This document shows, one piece after another, positions 34,595 to 43,520 of a stretch of 64,000 nt of DNA. A program made the position numbers and the translations under genes. Source of the DNA: UBA9659 sp965208605 (GTDB lineage Bacteria; Pseudomonadota; Gammaproteobacteria; Pseudomonadales; Azotimanducaceae); NCBI GenBank assembly GCA_965208605.1, contig OZ242345.1, positions 1,302,001-1,366,000 on the forward strand, in the 5' to 3' direction. The notes below the pieces were generated by a model that was not told the origin of the DNA, searched no databases, and worked only from the letters and a program-made list of their open reading frames with translations. Numbering within the stretch: position 1 is the first letter of the stretch; each line of letters opens with the position of its first letter.

Positions 34595-35270
34595 GCCCGT
34601 CATTCTTGTCCCCCCCCCCCCCCGTCATCCTCGCCGCCAGTCGCCCCCGCCACAGGCGGGGACAGGCGGCGGGGAACCAGAGGAACAAAGGCAACCACCT
34701 GTGATATTCCCGTTACACCTCACGGGGTGCGGTCGGTGTATAGGTTCAGTGACTGGATAATTTGCTACTGGACTTGTTGCCTTGTCTCCGTTCTTGACCC
34801 AGGCATGCGACAGACTGTACTGCTCGTCCTCTGGATTCCGCCTGCGACAAGAGGACAAGCTCGAGAATGACGGCGCGGGGCGCCGTAAGCCGCCCGCGCC
34901 GTCGTTCTTGTATGTGTTATTCAATGACTGGATTTCCTCCATACCCCGTCATTCACGTCTTGTTTATGTTACTCAATGACTGGATTTCCCCAGAACGCCG
35001 TCATTCTCGGCACCCCAGTTATTACAGCCATCGGCTGTGATAACTGGGGGGTCGGGAATCCAGAGGAACAAAGCCAACCACCTGTGATATTCCCGCTACC
35101 CATCTACGAAGGTCAGTGACTTGTGCTTTACTGCTACTGGACTTGTTGCCTTGTCTCCGTTCTTGACCCAGGTCTGCGGCAGACTGTACTGCTCGTCCTC
35201 TGGATTCCCGAGCAAGCTCGAGAATGACGGCGCGGGGCGCCGTAAGCCGCCCACCCCCGTCATTCGCATC
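34595..35270. repeat. Large compound repeat cluster with a 14-C tract
   Basis: Nearly 700 bp of nested repeat units between the AAA gene and the kinase cluster. It includes C14 (34610-34623), two MITE-like segments (about 34670-34841 and 35055-35208) bounded by GGAATCCAGAGGAAC and TCCTCTGGATTCC, an 18-bp hairpin at 35012-35050 (ACCCCAGTTATTACAGCC, loop ATC) and two copies of AGCTCGAGAATGACGGCGCG. ACTTGTTGCCTTGTCTCCGT TCTTGACCCAGG is shared by both MITE-like units, showing they are recent relatives. No gene is visible. Confidence 0.88.
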
Positions 35271-35368
35271 AGCCGATGCTCAAGGGATGGAAGGTAGAAA
35301 TGAGCAGTCAGGATGTTTCCTGGATTGATCCATATTTTTTATTACCGAATGAGTTTGAAAGCACCTAT

Positions 35369-37573
35369 CTATAGATTTTCAAGTGCTTCTTTAGCAGGCT
35401 CGTGTCCCTGTGCTGCCGCTTTGCGGTACAACATGAGCGCTTCGGTGTAGCTCCGAGGAACGCCTAGACCGTTCTGGTACATCGTGCCAAGGTTGTATTG
35501 GCCCCATGCATTTCCTTGCTCTGCCGCTTTGCGATACCACATGAGTGCTTCCGTGTAATCCTGAGTAACGCCATAGCCATTCTCGTACATATACCCTAGA
35601 TTGTTTTGGCCGAGTGCATACTCCTGTTCTGCTGCTTTGCGAAACCATTTTGTTGCTTCGGCGTAATTATGAGCAACGCCTTGGCCATTCAGGTACATCG
35701 TGCCAAGGTTGGATTGGCCTGATGCATCTCCTTGATCTGCCGCCTTTCGATACCATTTAACTGCTTCAGTGTCATTCTGAATAACACCATAGCCATACTG
35801 GTACATCGTGCCAAGGTTGTATTGTGCGGACGCTTCCCCCTGCATTGCCGCCTTTCGATACCATTTGACTGCTTCGGTATGATTCTGAGCAACGCCTTTG
35901 CCATACTCATACATCATGCCGAGGCCGTTTTGGGCGAGTGCTCCCCCTTGTTCTGCTGCTTTGCGAAACCATTTTGTTGCTTCGGCGTAATCTTGAGCAA
36001 CACCTCTGCCATTCAGGTACATTGAACCTAGGGTTAGTTGGCCTAATGCATCCCCTTGTTCTGCTGCCTTGCGGTACCACTTGACAGCTTCCGTGTTATC
36101 TTGAGCAACACCATAGCCATTCCGGTACATCTCGCCGAGGCCGATTTGACTTAACGTATCTCCCTGCACTGCTGCTTGGAGACACGAGTCTAACGCTTTG
36201 GCGTACTCCTTGTTGCGGTAGTATTTTCGGCACTTTTGTGCCATGGCTACTCGCGCAGGATTCTTTCTCCGTCCACGTTCTGCTTGGGCTGTGCGTGCTC
36301 TTTCTGCTACCCGTTCACGTTCTGCTTGGGCTACGCGTGCTCTTTCTGCTACCCGTTCCCGTTCTGCTTGGGCTGCGCGTGCTCTTTCTGCTACCCGTTC
36401 ACGTTCTGCTTGGACTGCGCGTGCTCTTTCAGCTACCCGTTCACGTTCTGCTTGGGCTACTCGCTTTGCCTCTTCCCTTTGTTCTACTCCAGCAGCTCGC
36501 TCTTCCATCAATCTTTCATCATGATCTAATGCTGCGAACCACACTATCAACACGAACAACGGCACAACTGCTACTACCCAAAACCATACCCAAAACTGCT
36601 CAGACTTTGGCGAACTCGGTTGCTTTGCCGGTTTATCTACCGACACTGCGTCTGGCGCGTCATCAGAGACTTCATCGCCAGCGAGCATCTCTTTGATTGC
36701 CGCTACATTTTGTGGGCGGTCTTCCTCTTCTACCTTGATTGCCCAATCAATCGCCTTGAGCAGGGACGAGGGGTAATGCCCTTTACCAACTTCTACGGCG
36801 GGTTTCATGTCTTGGTCTTGCTTGCCTTTGTTCGCCAACCGCGCACGCGTGATCGCATCAATCAGTTCGGTCTCGCTGATGCCAGATACACAACGGTAGG
36901 CGACCATACCCAGGGCATAGAGGTCGGTCCAGGGACCAATGTCGTCTCCTTTCTGGTCATACTGTTCTATCGGTGCATAACCGGGTGTCAAAACGGAAGT
37001 GAGACTCTTTGAGCGTTGTCCAAGAACCTGCCGAGCAGCACCAAAGTCCAGCAACACCGATGAACCATTTTCACGAACCATAATGTTGCTTGGTTTGATA
37101 TCGCGGTGTACATAGCCCGCGCTGTGTACTTCGTCCAGACCGGAGAGCAGCTCAGCAACTAATCGTTGCAAGCGGGTGGAATCAAGTTGTCCTTCGCGTT
37201 TGAGCAGGTCTGATAATGTTTCACCTTCAACATAGTCCAGCACCAAATAGGCAGTGTTATTGTCCTCAAAGAAACGACGTACATGATTGAGATGTGGATG
37301 CTCAAACCGCGCCAGGGTGCGTGCTTCATCCAGAAAACGTGCCAACCCCCATTGATAATCATCCTGGTCAGCTGTGGATTTAGGTTGGACGGTCGTAGCA
37401 TCTGTGCGCACTGCGAAGTCGCTGGGCAGGTATTCTTTGATGGCGACTGTCTTATCAAGTTGTGTGTCCAATGCCTTGTAGGTAATGCCAAAACCGCCGC
37501 TACCGATGACACCCTCTATACGATATTCATTTAATTGACACCCGACGGGTAGAGCGTGGAGATGGTCAGTCAT
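35369..37573 (-). CDS. Ser/Thr protein kinase 1 with TM helix, coiled coil and seven Sel1 repeats
   Basis: 734 residues. Kinase domain about 16-285: IGSGGFGITYKALD, VAIKEYLP (ATP Lys), GYVHRDIKPSNIMV, LLDFGAARQVLG and APIEQYDQKGDDIGPWTDLY. A TM helix (WVWFWVVAVVPLFVLIVWFA) follows at about 330-350, then a coiled coil built of 11-14 residue repeats (AERERVAERARAVQ), then seven 36-residue Sel1 repeats (for example LGTMYQYGYGVIQNDTEAVK) and a partial eighth. The kinase would face the cytoplasm and the Sel1 scaffold the periplasm. Last gene of the ten-gene cluster; its start overlaps the end of a Sel1 relic. Confidence 0.93.
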   Translation of the reverse strand: MTDHLHALPVGCQLNEYRIEGVIGSGGFGITYKALDTQLDKTVAIKEYLPSDFAVRTDATTVQPKSTADQDDYQWGLARFLDEARTLARFEHPHLNHVRRFFEDNNTAYLVLDYVEGETLSDLLKREGQLDSTRLQRLVAELLSGLDEVHSAGYVHRDIKPSNIMVRENGSSVLLDFGAARQVLGQRSKSLTSVLTPGYAPIEQYDQKGDDIGPWTDLYALGMVAYRCVSGISETELIDAITRARLANKGKQDQDMKPAVEVGKGHYPSSLLKAIDWAIKVEEEDRPQNVAAIKEMLAGDEVSDDAPDAVSVDKPAKQPSSPKSEQFWVWFWVVAVVPLFVLIVWFAALDHDERLMEERAAGVEQREEAKRVAQAERERVAERARAVQAERERVAERARAAQAERERVAERARVAQAERERVAERARTAQAERGRRKNPARVAMAQKCRKYYRNKEYAKALDSCLQAAVQGDTLSQIGLGEMYRNGYGVAQDNTEAVKWYRKAAEQGDALGQLTLGSMYLNGRGVAQDYAEATKWFRKAAEQGGALAQNGLGMMYEYGKGVAQNHTEAVKWYRKAAMQGEASAQYNLGTMYQYGYGVIQNDTEAVKWYRKAADQGDASGQSNLGTMYLNGQGVAHNYAEATKWFRKAAEQEYALGQNNLGYMYENGYGVTQDYTEALMWYRKAAEQGNAWGQYNLGTMYQNGLGVPRSYTEALMLYRKAAAQGHEPAKEALENL

Positions 37574-37681
37574 GTGAGGTGCTACCTTCTAAGTACATAT
37601 TGCCGAGGTTAAATTGGGCATCGGCATCCCCCTGTTCTGCCGTTTTCTCTCTCCGTTCACGCTCTTCTTTTTCTGCCCATC
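37572..37681 (-). pseudogene. Frameshifted tail of kinase 2: linker plus one Sel1 unit
   Basis: Directly after the kinase 2 stop, the next frame reads IIGWAEKEERERREKTAEQG then DADAQFNLGNMYLEGSTSHD and stops within the kinase 1 start (ATGACTGA). It has the charged linker and a Sel1 repeat that follow the TM helix in kinases 1 and 3. A one-base shift in or near the TM codons therefore separates kinase 2 from a former C-terminal extension. Confidence 0.7.
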
Positions 37682-39523
37682 CTATAATATAAGCACGAGT
37701 AACAGCACAGCTATTGCTAACCAAAACCATACATTAAACTGCTCAGACTTTGTCGGGTGTTTGAGTCCCACCTTGATTGTCCCCTTGCGAAACCACTTGA
37801 CCGCTTCGGTGTAATTATGAGTAACACCTTTGCCTTCCGCGTACATCCAACCGAGGCTGAATTGGGCAGACGTATTTCCTTGCTCTGCTGATGTTCGATA
37901 CCACTTGACTGCCTCGGTGTTGTTCTGATCGATGCCGTTGCCATTCTCATACATCACACCGAGGTTGAATTGGGCAGACGCATATCCTTGCTCTGCTGAC
38001 TTGCGATACCATTTGGCCGCTTCGGTATGATTCTGAGCGATGCCGTTGCCATTCTCATACATCACACCGAGGTTGAATTGGGCAGACGCATATCCTTGCT
38101 CTGCTGACTTGCTATGCCACTTAACTGCTTCAGCATCATCCTGAGCAACACCTTTGCCGGTCAGGTACATATACCCAAGGTAGTGTTGGGCAGACGCATT
38201 TCCTTGCTCTGCTGACTTGCGACGCCACTTAACTGCTTCGGCATCATCCTGAGCAATGCCTTTGCCTTCCTCGTACATCCAACCGAGGTTGTTTTGAGCA
38301 TCGGCATCCCCCTGTTCCGCTGCCTTGCGGTACCAATTGACCGCTACGGCGTAATCCAGAACAACACCTTTGCCATACTGGTACACATAACCGAGGTTGT
38401 ACTGGGCATCCGCATCCCCCTGTTCTGCTGATTTGCAATACCACTTAACTGCTTCGGCATCATCCTGAGCAATGCCTTTGCCTTCCGCGTACATCCAACC
38501 GAGGTTGTTTTGGGCAGACGCATATCCTTGATATGCCGCTTCTGTTATTCGTTCTGTTTCCTCTCTCAGTTCATGTTCTGCTTGACCTGCTCGCGATGTA
38601 TCCAGCTCGGTATCAGATACTTCGCTACCAGCGATCATCTCTTCGATTGCCGATACATTTTGTGGGCGGTCTTCCTCTTCTACTTTGATTGCCCAATCAA
38701 TTGCCTTGAGCAGGGACGAGGGATAATGTCCTTTGCCGACTTCTACGGCGGGTTTCATGTCTTGATCTTGCTTGCCCTTGCGTTCCAGCCGGGCACGCGT
38801 AATTGCATCAATCAGTTCGGTCTCGCTGATACCAGATACACAACGGTAGGCAACCATGCCTAGCGCATAGAGGTCGGTCCAGGGACCAATGTCGTCCCCT
38901 TTCGGGTCATACTGTTCTATCGGTGCATAGCCATGTGTCAGGATGGAGGTGAGACTCTTTGAGCGTTGTCCAAGCACTTGCCGAGCAGCACCAAAGTCCA
39001 GCAATACCGAGGAACCATTTGCACGAACCATAATGTTGCTTGGTTTGATATCGCGGTGTACATAGCCCGCGCTGTGTACTTCGTCCAAGCCAGATAAGAG
39101 TTCAATGATTAATTGTTGCAAGCGGGTGGATTCAAGTCGTCCTTCACGTTTGAACCAGTCTGATAATGTTTCACCTTCAACATAGTCCAGTACCAAATAG
39201 GCAGTACCATTGCCTTCAAAGAATCGATGCACATGATTGAGATGCGGATGCTCAAACCGTGCCAGGGTGCGTGCTTCATCCAGAAAACGTGTTAATCCCC
39301 ATTGATAATCATCCTGGTCAGCTGTGGATTTAGGTTGAACTGTCGTAGCATCTGTGCGTACCGCGAAGTCGCTGGGCAGGTACTCTTTGATAGCGACTGC
39401 CTTGTCGAGTTGAATGTCCAATGCCTTGTAGGTAATACCAAAACCACCGCTACCGATGACACCCTCTATACGATATTCATTTAATTGACACCCGACGGGT
39501 AGAGCGTGGAGATGGTCAGTCAT
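37682..39523 (-). CDS. Ser/Thr protein kinase 2 with seven Sel1 repeats and a C-terminal TM helix
   Basis: 613 residues. The kinase domain is almost identical to kinase 1 (IGSGGFGITYKALDIQLDKA, HRDIKPSNIMVRANG, LLDFGAARQVLG). Unlike its paralogues, seven Sel1 repeats (LGWMYAEGKGIAQDDAEAVK and relatives) come before, not after, the TM helix (FNVWFWLAIAVLLLVLIL), where the protein ends. This would place the repeats in the cytoplasm, or the helix is a secretion/tail anchor. Sel1-coding DNA at about 37,930-38,140 includes near-identical 108-bp units, a setting for recombination. The tail was probably truncated by a frameshift (see relic at 37572-37681). Confidence 0.9.
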   Translation of the reverse strand: MTDHLHALPVGCQLNEYRIEGVIGSGGFGITYKALDIQLDKAVAIKEYLPSDFAVRTDATTVQPKSTADQDDYQWGLTRFLDEARTLARFEHPHLNHVHRFFEGNGTAYLVLDYVEGETLSDWFKREGRLESTRLQQLIIELLSGLDEVHSAGYVHRDIKPSNIMVRANGSSVLLDFGAARQVLGQRSKSLTSILTHGYAPIEQYDPKGDDIGPWTDLYALGMVAYRCVSGISETELIDAITRARLERKGKQDQDMKPAVEVGKGHYPSSLLKAIDWAIKVEEEDRPQNVSAIEEMIAGSEVSDTELDTSRAGQAEHELREETERITEAAYQGYASAQNNLGWMYAEGKGIAQDDAEAVKWYCKSAEQGDADAQYNLGYVYQYGKGVVLDYAVAVNWYRKAAEQGDADAQNNLGWMYEEGKGIAQDDAEAVKWRRKSAEQGNASAQHYLGYMYLTGKGVAQDDAEAVKWHSKSAEQGYASAQFNLGVMYENGNGIAQNHTEAAKWYRKSAEQGYASAQFNLGVMYENGNGIDQNNTEAVKWYRTSAEQGNTSAQFSLGWMYAEGKGVTHNYTEAVKWFRKGTIKVGLKHPTKSEQFNVWFWLAIAVLLLVLIL

Positions 39524-39568
39524 GGGAGGTGCTACCTTGTAGGTTATTTAGATGCATTGAAGAAAGAG

Positions 39569-41485
39569 TTATAAATCTTTTAGTGCTTTCTTGGCACTAG
39601 CATGTCCTTGGGCGGCTGCTTTGCGAAACCATGCGCGCGCTTTTCTGGTATTTTTACGGAGGCCTCCTCTGCCTTCAAGATACATAGCACCGAGGTTATA
39701 TTGACCGGGCGCATGCCCTTGCTCTGCTGATTTTCGAAACCACCTAACTGCCTTGTCGTAATCCTTATCTTTACCGTTGTAGTACACATATCCGAGACTG
39801 TTTTGGCACTCCGCATTTCCTTGCACTGCCGACTTGTGATACAACTCGCTCGCTTCGATGGTATCCTGGTCAACACCTTTACCGTCCCTATACATATGGC
39901 CGAGGTGACATTGGCCCTTTGCATCCCCTTGTTCTGCGGCCTTGCGATACCACTTGACCGCTTCGGTGTAATTCTGAGCAACACCTTTGCCAGTTTTGTA
40001 CATCCAACCGAGAATGTTTTGAGTGGATGTATTCCCTTGTACTGCTGATCTGATGCACGGGTCTAATGCTTGGGCGTATGCTTTGTTGTTGTAATAGCTT
40101 TGGCACTTCTGTGCCGTCGCTACTCGCTCTGCTTCCTCTCTCCGTTTCCTTTCTGCTTGGGCTCGTCGTGTAGCCTCCTCTCTCTGTTCACGTTCTATTT
40201 GGGCTCGTCGCGCTGTCTCTCTCCGCTCTCTTTCTGCTTGGGCTCGTCGCGCCTCCTCTCTTTGTTCGCGTTCTAGTTGGACTCGTCGCGCCTCCTCTCT
40301 CCGTTCACGTTCTATTTGGGCTCGTCGCGCCTTCTCTCTCCGCTCCCTTTCTACTTGGGCTATTCGAGTAGCATCCTCTCCCCGTTCACTTTCTACTCGC
40401 TCTGTCTCTTCCCGCCCGTCACGCTCTACTTTTGCTGACCACACTATGAACACGAACAACGGCACAACTGCTACTACCCAAAACCATATCCAAAACTGCT
40501 CAGACTTTGGCGAACTCGGTTGTTTTATCGGTTGCTTTGCCGGTTTATCTACCGGCACTGCGTCCAGCGCGTCATCAGAGACTTCGTCGCCAGCGATCAT
40601 TTCTTTGATTGCTGCTACATTTTGCGGGCGGTCTTCCTCCTCTACCTTGATTGCCCAATCAATCGCCTTGAGCAAGGACGAGGGATAATGTCCTCTGCCG
40701 ACTTCCACCGCAGGCATCATGTCTTGATCTTGCTTGCCCTTGCGTGCCAGCCGGGCGCGTGTCACCGCATCAATAAATTCGGTTTCGTTGATACCGGATA
40801 CACAACGGTAGGCAACCATGCCTAGGGCATAGATATCGGTCCAAGGACCAATGTCGTCCCCCTTCGGGTCATACTGTTCTATCGGTGCATAACCGTGTGT
40901 CAGGATGGAAGTGATATTCTTTGAGCGTTGCCCAAGAACTTGGCGAGCAGCACCGAAGTCCAACAGCACTGAGGAACCATTTGCACGAAACATAATGTTG
41001 CTTGGCGTGACATCGCGGTGCACATAGCCAGCACCGTGTACTTCGTCCAGACCGGAGAGCAGCTCATCAACTAATCGTTCTAAGCGAGATGTTTCAAGTT
41101 GTCCTTCACGTTTGAGCAGGTCTGATAATGTTTCACCTTCAATGTACTCCAGCACCAAATAGGCAGTGTTATTGTCCTCAAAGTAGCGATGTACATGATT
41201 GAGATTCGGATGTTCAAATCGTGCCAAGGTGCGTGCTTCATCCAGAAAACGTGTTAATCCCCATTGATAATCATCCTGGTCAGCTGTGGATTTAGGTTGG
41301 ACGGTCGTAGCATCAGTGCGCACTGCAAATTCATTAGGCAGGTATTCTTTGATGGCGACTGTCTTATCAAGTTGTGTGTCCAATGCCTTGTAGGTAATGC
41401 CAAAACCACCGCTACCGATAACGTCCTCTATACGATATTCCTTTAATTGATGCCCGTCGGGTAGGGCCATGAGATGGTCAGTCAT
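39569..41485 (-). CDS. Ser/Thr protein kinase 3 with TM helix, long coiled coil and Sel1 repeats; HRDVTPSN loop
   Basis: 638 residues. Same plan as kinase 1: kinase domain (IGSGGFGITYKALDTQLDKT; VAIKEYLPNEF), TM helix (WIWFWVVAVVPLFVFIVW), a long charged coiled coil of REEARRAQ-type repeats, then about four Sel1 repeats (LGWMYKTGKGVAQNYTEAVK) and a partial one. The catalytic loop is HRDVTPSNIMF, with Thr in place of the usual Lys of HRDxKxxN; the catalytic Asp, the Asn and LLDFGAA remain, so activity is likely but may be altered. First of three kinase paralogues; it starts 29 bp after the MotB-like gene. Confidence 0.92.
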   Translation of the reverse strand: MTDHLMALPDGHQLKEYRIEDVIGSGGFGITYKALDTQLDKTVAIKEYLPNEFAVRTDATTVQPKSTADQDDYQWGLTRFLDEARTLARFEHPNLNHVHRYFEDNNTAYLVLEYIEGETLSDLLKREGQLETSRLERLVDELLSGLDEVHGAGYVHRDVTPSNIMFRANGSSVLLDFGAARQVLGQRSKNITSILTHGYAPIEQYDPKGDDIGPWTDIYALGMVAYRCVSGINETEFIDAVTRARLARKGKQDQDMMPAVEVGRGHYPSSLLKAIDWAIKVEEEDRPQNVAAIKEMIAGDEVSDDALDAVPVDKPAKQPIKQPSSPKSEQFWIWFWVVAVVPLFVFIVWSAKVERDGREETERVESERGEDATRIAQVERERREKARRAQIERERREEARRVQLEREQREEARRAQAERERRETARRAQIEREQREEATRRAQAERKRREEAERVATAQKCQSYYNNKAYAQALDPCIRSAVQGNTSTQNILGWMYKTGKGVAQNYTEAVKWYRKAAEQGDAKGQCHLGHMYRDGKGVDQDTIEASELYHKSAVQGNAECQNSLGYVYYNGKDKDYDKAVRWFRKSAEQGHAPGQYNLGAMYLEGRGGLRKNTRKARAWFRKAAAQGHASAKKALKDL

Positions 41486-41514
41486 GCGGGTGTATTGCTA
41501 TCTGTCTGCATTGC

Positions 41515-42309
41515 TCATTTTCCCTCTCTACTAACAAAGGTAACACCGCAAGTTCCACCTCGGCTACCGCGTTGCAGGGTAGTGTTACCTTGCCTGTCAA
41601 TCAGGATGCTGGCCACATGTTGTGTGCTGGCGGCTCCCTGACTTGCTGTATACAAGGTGGCTGCACCGAGGCTATGACGCCCGGCTGGAGTAACATAAGC
41701 ACCACGCACTGTTACGCTATTGAATTCACTTCGGTTCATGTAATAGTTATAGCAAATTTCATATTTACCCGGTGTAGCCTGCGGATGTAACCAGATTTCA
41801 TTGCCGGGGCCGTTAATATTATCTTCTTCAAATTTTGCCGGGGTGCCAGAGTTTGTTTTCCGGTTATAGTGGAATATATTGCCCTGGGGATCGCGTATAA
41901 ATAGGTCCACATCGTCACCAGGATTACTCCAACTCATCAGAACTAAGAGAAACTTTTTGCGCAGTTTTTTGGCGCACTGTTGCAACTTCTCTTGTGCTTT
42001 CTGTAAAGATTTTTGCGCCTCTTGTAGTGCCGACTGATCTTGCGTCAAGTTTGCTTGAGCTTCCTGGGAGCTTTGTAATTCTTCCAGGGTCTGCGCTAGG
42101 TTTTTCCGAGTCCGAGCCAGGTCGGCCTGACATGCTTGCAGCTCTTCTGGGTCTTGCGTCGGCGGTGTGGGTTCTGGTGGTGTGCTGGAGATGTTCGGAA
42201 AATACGGGAAGAGCACTAGAGTGATGAGAATAAATGCACCCAGCGCCGAGGCAAACAAATCCAGTGCCGACATACCAAAAATATTGATGTCCCTGTTGGG
42301 TCTCTTCAT
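41515..42309 (-). CDS. MotB/ExbD-like single-span protein with coiled coil and DUF2135-like domain
   Basis: 264 residues. After MKRPNRDINIFGM comes one TM helix, SALDLFASALGAFILITLVL, with an Asp at its start, in the arrangement of proteins paired with MotA/TolQ/ExbB channels. A proline-rich stretch, a coiled coil (ACQADLARTRKNLAQTLEEL; ALQEAQKSLQKAQEKLQQ) and a C-terminal beta domain follow, beginning LLVLMSWSNPGDDVDLFIRD and continuing PGKYEICYNYYMN, which resembles DUF2135/YfaP folds. No OmpA-type peptidoglycan motif is visible, unlike true MotB. It is the likely partner of the channel protein at 46677-47501 in this operon. Confidence 0.78.
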   Translation of the reverse strand: MKRPNRDINIFGMSALDLFASALGAFILITLVLFPYFPNISSTPPEPTPPTQDPEELQACQADLARTRKNLAQTLEELQSSQEAQANLTQDQSALQEAQKSLQKAQEKLQQCAKKLRKKFLLVLMSWSNPGDDVDLFIRDPQGNIFHYNRKTNSGTPAKFEEDNINGPGNEIWLHPQATPGKYEICYNYYMNRSEFNSVTVRGAYVTPAGRHSLGAATLYTASQGAASTQHVASILIDRQGNTTLQRGSRGGTCGVTFVSREGK

Positions 42310-42321
42310 TACATAATCTTT

Positions 42322-43518
42322 CTAACGGCTATTGGAGACTTGCAGTTCTATTCTACCGATGGAAATTTTGTCCCCTGGGGAGAGTGGAGTCGATACGAAA
42401 GCGTCCAGACGGCGACCATTCACCTGAGTGCCATTCGTCGAATTCATATCCTCAATATAGCACTGCCCCTGTTCCACGGTGATGCGCAGGTGGCGGCGGG
42501 AAATTTTGGAATCTTCCATCGGATAATCAACAAGTGTTGCCTCCCTGCCAATGACATAACCACCCTGTGCCACAGATACACCTTGCTTAGGCACCTGGAT
42601 GCGTAACTTTTTACCGGTAGCATCAAAACCTGCCAGCACCAGAGTGGAAGATTTTTTTGGTTTGTTTCTAGCAGCTTCATTGGCTGCTGACGGAGGAATA
42701 TATTTGCGGCTCTTCCTGCTCATATTTTCCACCACGCTGATGATTTTTTGCCGCGGCCTACCGAGTGCCAAAACAATAGCTACCATGGACAAGATACCTA
42801 TGAGTACCATAATGAAACTGATGCCCCCAGAGGCGGACGGGGTACAGGAAGTATTGACCTTCTGCACCTTGATACCCAAGCGTTCAAGGGCTGGTATGGC
42901 TTCGGCAATATGGGATGCTAGATAGATACCTTTAATATGGGCTTCGGCATGTCTTTTTGTGTTCACTCCCACTACACGACCACAGTCATCAAAGAGAGGG
43001 CCACCGCTATTGCCAGGGTTGATTGCTGCATCATGTTGAATTTTCCACAAAGCAACACCGCCAGCCTCCCAGGGCTGATGATGAAGCAAACTAATTACCC
43101 CACCAGTGACCGTGGCCTCGTAAGTGAATCCGCCGACCTCATCCGATGCTCCTGGATAACCAATTGCCCATACTCGTTCACTCTTATTTGGTTTTTTAGT
43201 TGCCAGTGTGACGCTGGGGAGAGACAAGCCATCCACTTGAAGCACCGCCAGATCAAGAGTGCTTGACTGCCATAAAACCTGCGCTTCAAGGAGGGTGGCA
43301 CCCATGTGCTTTGGAACTACTCTTAAGGTGCTACCAGCAGCAATCACATGATGATTGGTAAGCACAATATCTGGAGCGACCACCGCGCCCGAGCCGGTGC
43401 CTGCGTCATCACCTTGGAAAGCGATGACGCGCACAACACTTTTCTCCAGGGTGTCAACGTCAACTGCCAGTGCCGGGGGCAGGAACAGAGAGGCAAGCAA
43501 CCAAACCGCCGTGCGCAA
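42322..43518 (-). CDS. Membrane trypsin-like serine protease with cytoplasmic FHA domain (active-site triad intact)
   Basis: 398 residues. Signal peptide (VWLLASLFLPPALA), then a trypsin/DegP-like domain with all three catalytic residues visible: DIVLTNHHVIAAG (His), SSTLDLAVLQVDG (Asp) and NPGNSGGPLFDDCG (Ser). A TM helix (ISFIMVLIGILSMVAIVLAL, about 230-250) leads to a C-terminal FHA domain (YVIGREATLVDYPMEDSKIS, RRHLRI, NSTNGTQVNG), which binds phosphothreonine. So the protease faces the periplasm and the FHA domain the cytoplasm. TTG start 3 nt after the stop of the preceding gene. Confidence 0.9.
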   Translation of the reverse strand: MRTAVWLLASLFLPPALAVDVDTLEKSVVRVIAFQGDDAGTGSGAVVAPDIVLTNHHVIAAGSTLRVVPKHMGATLLEAQVLWQSSTLDLAVLQVDGLSLPSVTLATKKPNKSERVWAIGYPGASDEVGGFTYEATVTGGVISLLHHQPWEAGGVALWKIQHDAAINPGNSGGPLFDDCGRVVGVNTKRHAEAHIKGIYLASHIAEAIPALERLGIKVQKVNTSCTPSASGGISFIMVLIGILSMVAIVLALGRPRQKIISVVENMSRKSRKYIPPSAANEAARNKPKKSSTLVLAGFDATGKKLRIQVPKQGVSVAQGGYVIGREATLVDYPMEDSKISRRHLRITVEQGQCYIEDMNSTNGTQVNGRRLDAFVSTPLSPGDKISIGRIELQVSNSR

Positions 43519-43520
43519 GG

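Noticed and set aside
35300..35374. 24-codon plus-strand ORF MSSQDVSWIDPYFLLPNEFE with a GAAGG stretch before it
   Set aside because: Too short, converges into the kinase 1 stop, and nothing recognisable; perhaps the remnant of a gene start.
36238..36696. Plus-strand hydrophobic, Leu-rich repetitive ORF
   Set aside because: It is the antisense of the kinase 1 coiled-coil repeats; its periodicity comes from those repeats.
37930..38140. Regular repeats resembling a CRISPR array
   Set aside because: The 108-bp periodicity is in-frame Sel1 coding sequence without unique spacers.
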